A stretch of DNA of 14,943 bases from Euperipatoides rowelli. Lineage: Eukaryota; Onychophora; Udeonychophora; Euonychophora; Peripatopsidae. Both the position numbers and the translations under genes were made by a program. This document shows, in pieces, positions 7,399 to 14,943 of the stretch (within the stretch, counting starts at the first letter, position 1; the number at the start of each line of letters is the position of its first letter). Under the pieces are notes generated by a model that was not told where the DNA came from, made no database searches, and worked only from the letters and a program-made list of their open reading frames with translations. The DNA lies in NCBI GenBank assembly GCA_003024985.2, contig PXIH01S0001841.1, one strand, 5' to 3'.

Positions 7399-7825
7399 TC
7401 CTTATATATTATTATAAAATCCTAATAATAGGCTGTAAAGATTATTGATAATTGACAACAAACAATGGTAGGTTGATTGGAAAAGATTAACCACAAAAGT
7501 TACTTCTTGTTTACAATATATTTTTATTTATTTAATTAATTTATTTAATTTCATTATATTTAATTATTCATTTAATTACTTTACCAAAGGACTAGGTTTG
7601 ACTAATAATAATCCTAACCCTGGAGCAGGGATATTCAAAGAGAGGGCAAGGCCGTGTCATTGTAACATCTCTATTATATATTTGTTGGTTAATTCTTATT
7701 AAGGTTGCATTTATTTGTATAGTTAATATGAGGAAATTTTTTAAAAACTGACTGGGTAAATAAATAAAACCAATTATTGTCCCGTCCGAAGTAAGCCTTA
7801 AGTACTGTAATTAAGGAAATTTTGG
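7399..7825. other. AT-rich spacer, nothing recognised
   Basis: Low-complexity TTTATTTAATTAATTTATTT sequence lies at 7520-7580. CCTAACCCTGG near 7613 resembles the TAACCC words of the MITE cores but is not part of a recognisable copy. Confidence 0.4.
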
Positions 7826-8075
7826 ATCAGATTCCGCTATATACCCATCAATATGTCTGACGGTTGGATATTAAGTTGAAATTATCTAGATTGCCGCTCA
7901 GCAAAATATTATTTCACCTCTAGATTATCCTAGGGTTCAGGGTTACGGTAAAGTTAGGAATGTAAAGAAAATATACTAAAATCGTCGAGAAAAAACACTA
8001 ATTCCACTAATATGTTTTAGTTGTCGTGTGACTCCTAACGTTAATTATGTTGGTGGACAGATAACGGAATCTGAT
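7826..8075. mobile_element. MITE-like element 2
   Basis: ATCAGATTCCG (7826-7836) is perfectly inverted at 8065-8075. The right end continues as CGTTATCTGTCCA on the minus strand, matching the termini of element 1; the left end has diverged there. The interior shares TTTCACCTCTAGATTATC, then AGGGTTCAGGGTTACGG and GTTAGGAATGTAAA, with element 1. It lacks the CATAGTGG-TTTAATACG piece. No target-site duplication is evident. Confidence 0.6.
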
Positions 8076-8780
8076 ATTTAAGTTTATAAATCTATAACTT
8101 AGCCAATTTTATAGTTTATTTTAATTAATTTAAATATAGTTGTTAACCCAAATGAATATTCAAAATCCAAGAAGATAAAATTTCATCATATCTGACCATA
8201 CAACTCATGAATCATACTTAGAATAGCTGGACTAACGTCCACCACTGGTTTGGTTATACTGCAGGTAGTGTGATATTGGTCAGTTATCCTTATAAATCAG
8301 AATAGATTTAGGGGGAATGATTAATGACTATCAAAATAATTGACCTTTTCTTTATTAAATTGGCAAATATTCTATTAAATTATATATATTTTTATTAATA
8401 TTTTCTGTTACAATATTTACTTTTACAACTATTTTTTTTTGTTTTGTATAGCAAATTTAATAAAATTGCCAATTTCTAAGTTCATTTTTTTTTTGTCCAT
8501 TGACTGGTAATCAATTGTCTGTGTCAAGAAGTCATTTTTGTTTTGAAGTGTTTTTCTTTTAAACACAAAGTGCTTTACGATCTTTAAATGACCTTTTTTT
8601 TTGTTTGTATCATTTTCAAGAACTTTAAACACAAGCTATTTGCTTCATGAACACTGTTTGAAGAGCCCTCTTTTGTGTAAGCTTTCAATCACTAAAGTAA
8701 TGACTAGTTACTTTCATTCTTTATTGTGTTATGATCAGCTATAGTGACGATTTGATTTTTTTTCAGAATTTGTCTAACAA
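8076..8780. other. AT-rich spacer with three poly-T runs
   Basis: T runs lie at about 8431-8440, 8484-8493 and 8593-8602. They make a 67-codon K/N-rich frame on the minus strand (8429-8632) that looks like low-complexity chance. GGACTAACGTCC near 8229 is a short interrupted palindrome. No gene is seen. Confidence 0.45.
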
Positions 8781-8795
8781 TTATTATTATTATTA

Positions 8796-8855
<60 letters not shown>

Positions 8856-8998
8856 TATTATGCTTATTACTATTATTGATACTATCAAGTTAACAATTCA
8901 TATTACCACTATTATAATTACTATTAATTATGATATTTTTTATTTATTTTTTATTATTATTATTATTTATTATTATTATTATTATTAATTATTTTTTA

Positions 8999-9029
<31 letters not shown>

Positions 9030-9073
9030 CTTTTATTACTATTATTACTTTTATTACTATTATTACTATTTTA
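8781..9073. repeat. Large TTA microsatellite block
   Basis: TTA repeats run 8781-8862 and, after a 78-bp interruption of related degraded sequence, 8941-9073. The right part contains an 18-bp higher-order repeat, ACTTTTATTACTATTATT, from 9029. The plus-strand frame here is only a poly-Tyr reading of the repeat. Confidence 0.9.
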
Positions 9074-9580
9074 TAATAGCTATTGATATATAGATAAAAA
9101 TAGACAAACAGATAGGACTAAATATTATATATGTGTGTGGGGGGGAGGGTAGATAATTAGCAAATATCTATCACAAAGCATTCTGGATAATGGCTTCATA
9201 GCTATCGTGGCCATGTGTCATTCCAATATTAACAGGCATATACCTAGGCTCAAAGAATAGTTGGCTAAGTTTCTATGCTATAATATGATGTGCCTTACTT
9301 GAAAATAAAAATAAATTTTTTAGTTTATATTTACAGTATATCATTAACAATTAAAATGAGAGACTAGACTATATATAAGAAAGAGAAAGAGACGGAACAA
9401 TCATTAAATATTTACTTACTAAGATTAAGATACTGGTATTAAAAGAATTAAGAGCAGATAGACAGACAAGATTATTAATAAATCCTCAGGAGTATAATAA
9501 GTCTGTAAAGTCAAAAGTTTATGATTGTTTTATTAAACACAATAAGACTTGATCAGTTTTTTTAAATAAAGAAAAACATT
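9074..9580. other. AT-rich spacer, no gene
   Basis: TATGTGTGTGGGGGGGAGGG lies near 9130-9148, and short AGA-rich words lie at 9380-9395. No coding or RNA gene signal is seen. Confidence 0.4.
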
Positions 9581-9767
9581 TTTTAAATAAAGTTATTTCC
9601 ATTTGATGTATGGTTATACCAAACATTGAAATTAGCAAATTAAAATTATAACAAGAAATTTGAAAATCATGTAAAGGAAATTCATATATTTTCCTACGTT
9701 TTGACATGTAGAATTATATTGATAAATACTTTATGTCTATTTATTAAATACAGTGGCCTACATCTTG
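9581..9767. repeat. Diverged direct duplication, copy 1
   Basis: This 187-bp copy runs from TTTTAAATAAAGTTATTTCC to GTGGCCTACATCTTG and ends exactly at the N at 9768. It matches copy 2 with about 15 differences by eye (about 92%). Both copies carry TACAGTGGCC near the right end. Many Tc1/mariner elements begin CAGTGGC after a TA, so a transposon end here is possible but unproven. Confidence 0.75.
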
Positions 9768-9768
9768 N
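9768..9768. other. Assembly gap (single N)
   Basis: A single N interrupts the sequence at the right boundary of duplication copy 1, so it may mark a contig junction rather than one unknown base. Confidence 0.9.
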
Positions 9769-9901
9769 CCTATGAATAAGGGGACCCTATAAAACATATT
9801 TCTGCAAAAATTGGCCGTCCTAAAAATTTTTCCCTCTAGCAACACAATATGACTATACTAATTATACTTTGTTAGTATTCTAAAGATTTGTTAAATCTTT
9901 G

Positions 9902-10090
9902 TTTTAAATAAAGTTATTTCCATTTGATGTAAGTTTATATCAAACATTGAAATTAGCATATTAAAATTATAACAAGATATTCGAAAATCATGTAAAGGAA
10001 ATTCATATATTTTCCTAAGTTTTGGCATGTGGAATCATATTGAAGAATTCTGTATATGTCTATTTATTAAATACAGTGGCCTACATCTTG
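9902..10090. repeat. Diverged direct duplication, copy 2
   Basis: This 189-bp copy matches 9581-9767. A perfect hairpin, AAAGATTT (9882-9889), GTT, AAATCTTT (9893-9900), sits one base before the copy starts. The copy continues into CTATTAAAAAGGG with no N. Confidence 0.75.
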
Positions 10091-10939
10091 CTATTAAAAA
10101 GGGAATAGTTTATAAGCATTTTTAATAATATCCAGATATATTTGATTGATGCAATATTATATTAATAAGTTTTGATATCCTGAGAAAAACTAAATAAGAT
10201 AAGAATCTGTTCTAATTTGAAATAAATCACATTTTAATTTTTAATAAGTTTATTATGTACAGACTATCTGTTTCCTTATTTAGAAAAAATCCAGACTTTT
10301 ATATCGGCATCGATTGAAATTAGTAAAAATCTAAGATTCAAAAATTAAAAGTAATAAATTATGGTTTTTACTGTTGGCTAAGTTACCGCTAAGTTACCGG
10401 GGCTCACCATAGAGCTCTGTTGGTGATAATTTACTTATATGGCCGTCTAAATTTTGCTTAGTAGGGAAACTGATCATCAAAGTCTATGATGCATAAGATT
10501 TGTATTCAAAGGCCACAGCTAAATTCAAATCTATTGTATGTTGTAAAAATAGTTTTTTTTTTTTTTAATTAAATATTTTATCTGGTCTAAAGAGTTTTAT
10601 ATGGATTCATGTATTTTAATGTACAACCATACGTCTTTTCTGGACATAAAATCAAAATTTGTAATTTTTACTCAAATATTGTGTATTAGCCTTGTTGGAG
10701 TATATCTTATGCGGACTCTAGTGGTTTTCTTGTATTGATAAGCTCACCTCAGCTGTCAGGGCAATAGTGATCATCTACAGGAAGTTACCAATTGCAGAGA
10801 CTTTTTTAACCCCTAACAATGGATTTTGAATGAACACAGCGGAGTCCAACTTCAGCAACCATTCAACTTGGATTAAAACTTGCTTGGCTAATGAAGCACA
10901 AATAAGATCCCAAAATGTACTGAAATCAGTATTTTTATT
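10091..10939. other. AT-rich spacer, no gene recognised
   Basis: AAGTTACCGCTAAGTTACCG near 10379-10398 is a short direct repeat of GCTAAGTTACCG. A T run lies at about 10553-10566. From about 10680 the sequence becomes less AT-rich, but stops remain in all frames. Confidence 0.4.
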
Positions 10940-11309
10940 TATAAAACAAATAGTATAAATTCAGCTACAAAAATCACTCGCCCCGGAAAACTCAAGCCAG
11001 CTAACCAGAACCCTCCAGATATCAGCTACAAGAAGATCACTTGCCGAAGAAGACAACCATCCGTAGTAACTCTGAAGTCTCAGAGAAAAGTACTTAGAAT
11101 TCCGGCAGTCTTCGTTAAGTTCACCAAGAAAAATTAATGAAGAGAGGACCAGGCGACTCTGCACAACGGTAGTTAATGCTATAGCCATCGCCATGAAAGA
11201 ATTCATCCGTCAATTGAATGCAGAACGTCAAGCAAAGTTAGACAGAAGGTCAGTGTCAGAAAGCTCCACAACAACCACAGTATATGTAGCAGACACCAGG
11301 CAAGAATAA
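10940..11309 (+). pseudogene. GC-richer coding-like island, interrupted frame
   Basis: One plus frame reads from 10953 (after a TAA) to a TAA at 11307, interrupted by a cluster of three stops (TAG TAA CTC TGA) at 11067-11075. Before the stops it reads SSQLTRTLQISATRRSLAEE. After them it reads SLREKYLEF, INEERTRRLCTTVVNAIAIA, then MKEFIRQLNAERQAKLDRR, a charged, helix-like composition unlike the surrounding DNA. A donor-like AAG-GTCAGT lies at 11246-11253. The minus strand is also open (10961-11206, 81 codons with ATG), as is a second plus frame, so the openness partly reflects low stop density. No family is recognised. It could be a decayed exon, a transposon protein remnant or a transcribed non-coding segment. 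Confidence 0.3.
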
Positions 11310-12471
11310 AACCTATTTTCCAGCCAAAATGTAAATAGTAGATTTTCTAAGCTACTCTGTTGCAGACATCATTAAGCAAGTATTAATAGTCTACTTACTT
11401 TTATTTCCCATCTTGTCAAATTAGTGAAAATGTGCTTCCAAAGCCATATAATCGCAGTTTGAATTTCCTACCTAACGAAAATCTTCCCAACCGCAGTTTC
11501 CTGCCAATTCTTCACGCTTCTAATTAGCATCGGACATTTGATTTTTAAGGCAGAAATCAAGACAAACTTTTCTCAAAGTAATCCTGTATTTCCACTCAAG
11601 CCTCCACTCCTTTTCCTCTACACTTTGTTTAGTAGCTACTTTGCCTCTACAGATGATGTCTTCAACCGTCCAGCAATTAATTTATTTTTGTGTGAGTATG
11701 TTTTTTATATCTTTTTTTTACATTGTTAAGTCCAGATATGACCAGGTTATTTTTATTATTATTTTTATGCAATTTAAAAGTGATATTTTAGTTCAATCAT
11801 ATTTTGTAGGTAATTTTATATAATGTAAATGATCTATATTAGTAGTCATCCTATAAATTTAAAGTCATAACAATCCTATCATTTTTTTGTACTTCAAACC
11901 ATAATTAATCAACCATACTAACATTTTTATTATATCGTATCTAATGAGAAAACTTTTTTTGAGATTCAGCAATATTTTTTTTATAAGTTAAAATATTTTC
12001 ATTGGTTCATTTTATATTATTCAGGTTTTAGTTTAAGCTTCAAGGCACATTTTCAAACTTGTACAACTGTTCAAAACCTATTTTTTTTTTTTTAAACATT
12101 GTTAAAACCATTTTCATTCATTCAAAATTTAAAGTTGTTACAATATATTTAAACCTAGAGATAATTCTAGTCATTTGTAATTTTATATAATAAATGCATA
12201 ATGAACGTTATCATTTGCTTAAACTTAAAGTTCCAATATCTTCACTACGGTCACAATCGCAACACAAATTATTTGAATAAATAGTTTTATTTTAAAAGTC
12301 AATAAATTTAATTTTAAGATCCTTTTCAGCACTGTTTTGTTATTCATTGATTGTTATAAACCTTTTCCTTATGTAAACATGAACAGGTGGGCATCGGTAG
12401 ATTAAATCTCTAATTAATCGAGAAGCGTGTGTGGTTGTGATTAAAACATGTACCGGCCTTCCTTAAAGTTC
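11310..12471. other. Long non-coding stretch, intron-like
   Basis: CGCAGTTTGAATTTCCTACC and CGCAGTTTCCTGCC (about 11453-11506) form a short imperfect repeat. The overlapping frames at 11538-11823 are F/Y/I-rich with no recognisable motif. T and A runs occur throughout. Confidence 0.4.
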
Positions 12472-12499
12472 CGCTGTTGTTTTCCTTTCAGGTAAAGTT
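12472..12499 (+). promoter_or_regulatory. Juxtaposed splice acceptor and donor (possible recursive splice site)
   Basis: A pyrimidine-rich tract ending GTTGTTTTCCTTTCAG (CAG ending at 12491) is followed at once by GTAAAGT. A strong acceptor fused to a donor with no exon between is the layout of the ratchet (recursive) splice sites known from long introns of flies and vertebrates. The words are observed; use in splicing is inference, and it assumes a plus-strand intron. Confidence 0.35.
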
Positions 12500-12505
12500 A
12501 GTTAC

Positions 12506-12600
12506 GAATAAAAATATTATTTTTGTTGGCTGATTTAAGTTAATGCCTTTTTATTGTTTATTCCACTATTATTCCTCCATATTTTAGCTATCTATTGCAT
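12506..12600. repeat. Exact 95-bp duplication, copy 1, ending at an N
   Basis: This segment is identical base for base to 13119-13213. It is followed immediately by the N at 12601. Confidence 0.95.
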
Positions 12601-12601
12601 N
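12601..12601. other. Assembly gap (single N)
   Basis: The N directly follows copy 1 of the exact 95-bp duplication and opens a 516-bp segment. Confidence 0.95.
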
Positions 12602-13117
12602 TCACAGAAAAGTCAAAATGAAAGTTTTTCGGGATCTTAACCTAATTTATTTGGGTGTCCGCAGACTGACTTTAGGCTCACTGTGTAGTAATCTGTTAAA
12701 AAAAAACATTCTGAGTTTTTACGTTTCTCCGCATTCTATAGCAGTTTAAATTAAAAGAATCAGTCCATGATGAACTACGTAAGTTATGCGACCACATTGT
12801 TGGTGAACACGGTTATTCATATTACGAAGATCCTAAAAAGTGAGCCAAATTAAGAATCATGACATAGAATCATGAGAAAGAATACCTGGACTCCCTCATC
12901 ACTACAATATACCACGTCTCGATTAATTCTACTCGAACTTTGCAAAATCAAACGAAGGTATACATAACAAAATGTACTCAGTTAAAGCTTTATGGGAATG
13001 TTGTTAGGTGGCATTATAAGCACCTAGATCAACAATAATATTAATTTTGTGACTTTGCTCGGTCTACAAGCTAATTCATGATTAAAAGGATATAATTTTT
13101 GCTTTGTACGTTAGAAC
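12602..13117. other. 516-bp segment bounded by Ns, probably misplaced or alternative sequence
   Basis: The segment lies between two single Ns, which in turn lie between two identical 95-bp copies. This is the pattern expected when overlapping contig ends were not merged and a third piece was put between them. Confidence 0.7.
12745..12843 (+). other. Coding-like short frame, possible terminal exon
   Basis: After an acceptor-like TTCTATAGCAG, ending at 12744, the frame reads FKLKESVHDELRKLCDHIV then GEHGYSYYEDPKK and a TGA at 12841. This is 32 codons of well-balanced composition with no ATG. It could be the last exon of an unidentified protein, or chance. It lies inside the N-bounded segment, so its position relative to the rest of the window is doubtful. 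No family is recognised. Confidence 0.25.
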
Positions 13118-13118
13118 N
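13118..13118. other. Assembly gap (single N)
   Basis: The N directly precedes copy 2 of the exact 95-bp duplication. Confidence 0.95.
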
Positions 13119-13213
13119 GAATAAAAATATTATTTTTGTTGGCTGATTTAAGTTAATGCCTTTTTATTGTTTATTCCACTATTATTCCTCCATATTTTAG
13201 CTATCTATTGCAT
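13119..13213. repeat. Exact 95-bp duplication, copy 2, starting at an N
   Basis: Identical to 12506-12600. The flanking sequences differ: TTAACGTAC-type DNA is lost at the N on the left, and TAAGATGG follows on the right. Confidence 0.95.
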
Positions 13214-13266
13214 TAAGATGGTTAGTCAGGATTAGATTGGATTTTTTTATTTTTATAAAAATGTAA

Positions 13267-13431
13267 CGTTTTTCTAACCTGCATGATCTACTATTGCCAG
13301 TCATAACAACAATATCGATCGAGGCAGAAGAGAGTACAATTGAGCTTGTAGTCCAGAGTCAGTATCACCCGCATTGTCTTTCAGACATAATACGAGGGAT
13401 TGTTACAGCTGGACTCAACAAGAAATTGTAA
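13267..13431 (+). other. Short open frame of uncertain meaning
   Basis: A frame of 54 codons runs between TAA (13264) and TAA (13429) with no ATG. It includes ISIEAEESTIELVVQSQYH and IIRGIVTAGLNKKL, less AT-biased than its surroundings. An acceptor-like CTATTGCCAG ends at 13300. No family is recognised; it may be chance. Confidence 0.15.
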
Positions 13432-13534
13432 TAGACAATACGAACCAGGAATCCATACCTCTAGCATTGTTGCCAAATGTAAATCAAATGAGTACCTATG
13501 ACTGAGTTTAGTCCATTTCTCAACAAAGTAGAAT

Positions 13535-13598
13535 GTCAGGGGTCGCTCACCAACATATTATCACTTAAGGGTTGACAGTCAGGGGTCGCTCACCAACA
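13535..13598. repeat. 21-bp exact direct repeat, 43-bp period
   Basis: GTCAGGGGTCGCTCACCAAC followed by A occurs at 13535-13555 and again at 13578-13598. It is GC-rich against an AT-rich background. The 22-bp spacer between the copies is AT-rich. Confidence 0.9.
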
Positions 13599-14943
13599 CA
13601 GTGGCTAGGATTTAGCAATGCATGTCGTAAAAATATATATTTATATAAAAGTTATATTATACAATTATCACGTAAAATTCCTACCTGAAAAATAATTTCC
13701 CTACCTAAAAATGTGAAATGATTGTTTGTGATATGGTTGAATTTCCTTATTCCCTGAAACACACACACACACATGAACTAGAATACTATTTCTTAAAAAT
13801 TACTTTTGCCAGATGTTATGTTAGATAATAGTTGCTATGGTAATAATACAAATGACAAGTTATAAAAAGTTTTTATTAAATGTTCGGTAGCCTAATAATG
13901 AGAGATTTTCTGCTTGCGGATTTATTTGAATGAGAGTGTAGATGACTGGTTATTTCTGCCTGAGTTCTGTTTAATATCAGCGGTGGGAATGTATGTGCAA
14001 TGAGAAATGTCTTTATTTTTATTTTTATCTGCAATGGGACGTAGGCTGATGGATAGCTTTACCAAGGAATAGTTGTTACGCTTGGCCGCCTCTTTTGCTT
14101 TCCCTCCGTTCTGCTGTTGTGATCAGACAATTTGTTGATTTATTGATGCCAAGCTTTATGCTTGAAAAATAGGCCTATTTACCCCATTTTTAGTGGGCGT
14201 GTTCATTACTTATTTCCTGTTTATACGTTTGTTGATATTGGCTAGATGACATATAAATAGAGTTCCAGCGTTCGTGATATGGCAAAATATTATTGGTTAT
14301 GAAATTATATCTGTCATATCTTGTGACGTTATTTATTAAATATTAACTGACGGCATATTTCAAGTTATGATGACTTTCATAGTTCAGTATTACAAATAGT
14401 TCATGAGTGAGTCCTTTGATGAATTTTAACGTTACTTGCATAGATACTGTATATACATTTTGCAAACCTGATAAATAGGCTATATAAGCTACATATAGGC
14501 TACTATTTGATTAAATTACCTTTATACATAGCAACTTTAATAAGATATAAAATTGGTCTGGCATATAAACACATATTCATGGCAAAAGTAAACCTTTCCC
14601 TTAACCCTTAACTGTCCTAAACCTAACCACACATCCACAACACAAAATTTGTATATTTCGTTTTCTTTATAAAAATAAATAAAATTATTGAAATGATCCG
14701 TTTAAATGATTTTCTAATTGATTTTTAAATAAATTAGTATGAGAAGCATAAATTACTTAGAATAATACAAAATCCAATTCAGTTTGCTATATTTTCTATA
14801 ACATTTACATTGTAATCAAATATATACTGTATTAACAGCATCTAATCATAAATAAACATAAATCAAATATTAATTATAATGTATCTTTATTATTTTAAAT
14901 TCGAATAAGCATATGTTGAATGTAAAAGAAAGAAAGAAATTAG
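13599..14943. other. AT-rich spacer, no gene recognised
   Basis: A CA microsatellite lies at 13759-13773 and a GAAA repeat at about 14928-14939. Minus-strand TTTTTCAGGTAGGAA around 13679-13693 is another joined acceptor-donor word. CCTTAACCC and CCTAAACCTAACC near 14599-14629 recall the TAACCC words of the MITE cores. Stops occur in all frames. Confidence 0.4.

Noticed and set aside
8429-8632. 67-codon Lys-rich minus frame
   Set aside because: Composition is produced by three poly-T runs on the plus strand; no domain is seen.
8731-8988. 85-codon plus frame dominated by Tyr
   Set aside because: It is the TTA microsatellite read in a frame giving TAT codons.
9519-9707. 62-codon minus frame, also open for about 45 codons in the duplicate copy
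   Set aside because: By eye, seven of about eight codon differences between the copies change the amino acid, which does not look like protein constraint.
11538-11823. Two overlapping plus frames of about 60 codons
   Set aside because: F/Y/I-rich, without motifs, and typical of chance frames in T-rich DNA.

Overview
The window reads as non-coding DNA from an AT-rich animal genome (roughly 70% A+T by eye). There is no bacterial-style gene packing, operon, ribosome binding site, tRNA, rRNA or CRISPR array. Long stretches have stops in every frame. There are TTA/TAA, TG/AG and CA microsatellites, homopolymer runs, tandem repeats, small non-autonomous transposon-like elements and three single-base N assembly gaps (9768, 12601, 13118). 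The repeat style suggests a marine invertebrate, perhaps a mollusc; this is an impression from repeat content, not a proof. The window is probably intergenic or the inside of a long intron.

Layout. 1-240: a decayed minisatellite with a 43-46 bp period. 371-600 (minus): a broken coding-like fragment that may be a remnant of an SGNH/GDSL-like domain. 750-980: palindromic motifs. 1091-1927: the clearest structure in the window, five head-to-tail copies of a ~150 bp element with Helitron-type termini (A before, TC start, CTAG end, T after), joined end to end with no host base between them. Single copies of the same element lie at 3721-3869 (minus) and 6562-6702 (plus); the latter carries an internal perfect 23-bp inverted repeat. 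1991-2215, 7119-7398 and 7826-8075: three MITE-like elements that share an internal module but not all the same termini. 2432-2801: a tandem repeat ending in long G runs, with further G runs to 2869. 3181-3215: a compound TG/AG microsatellite. 5987-6195 (minus): a possible exon remnant resembling a BTB-BACK linker region. 6364-6399: a perfect 18-bp palindrome followed directly by a 7-bp hairpin. 8781-9073: a large TTA microsatellite block. 9581-10090: a diverged 187/189-bp duplication whose first copy ends exactly at an N. 10940-11309: a GC-richer, coding-like but stop-interrupted island. 12492: a juxtaposed splice acceptor and donor, the layout of a recursive splice site. 12506-13213: an exact 95-bp duplication flanking a 516-bp segment bounded by Ns on both sides, almost certainly an assembly artefact. 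13535-13598: a 21-bp exact direct repeat.

No intact protein-coding gene can be supported. The coding-like pieces are fragments with no clear start, no full domain or internal stops. The best biological story is the Helitron-like family: clean tandem concatemers, defined insertion sites and 3' ends abutting TAA microsatellites.
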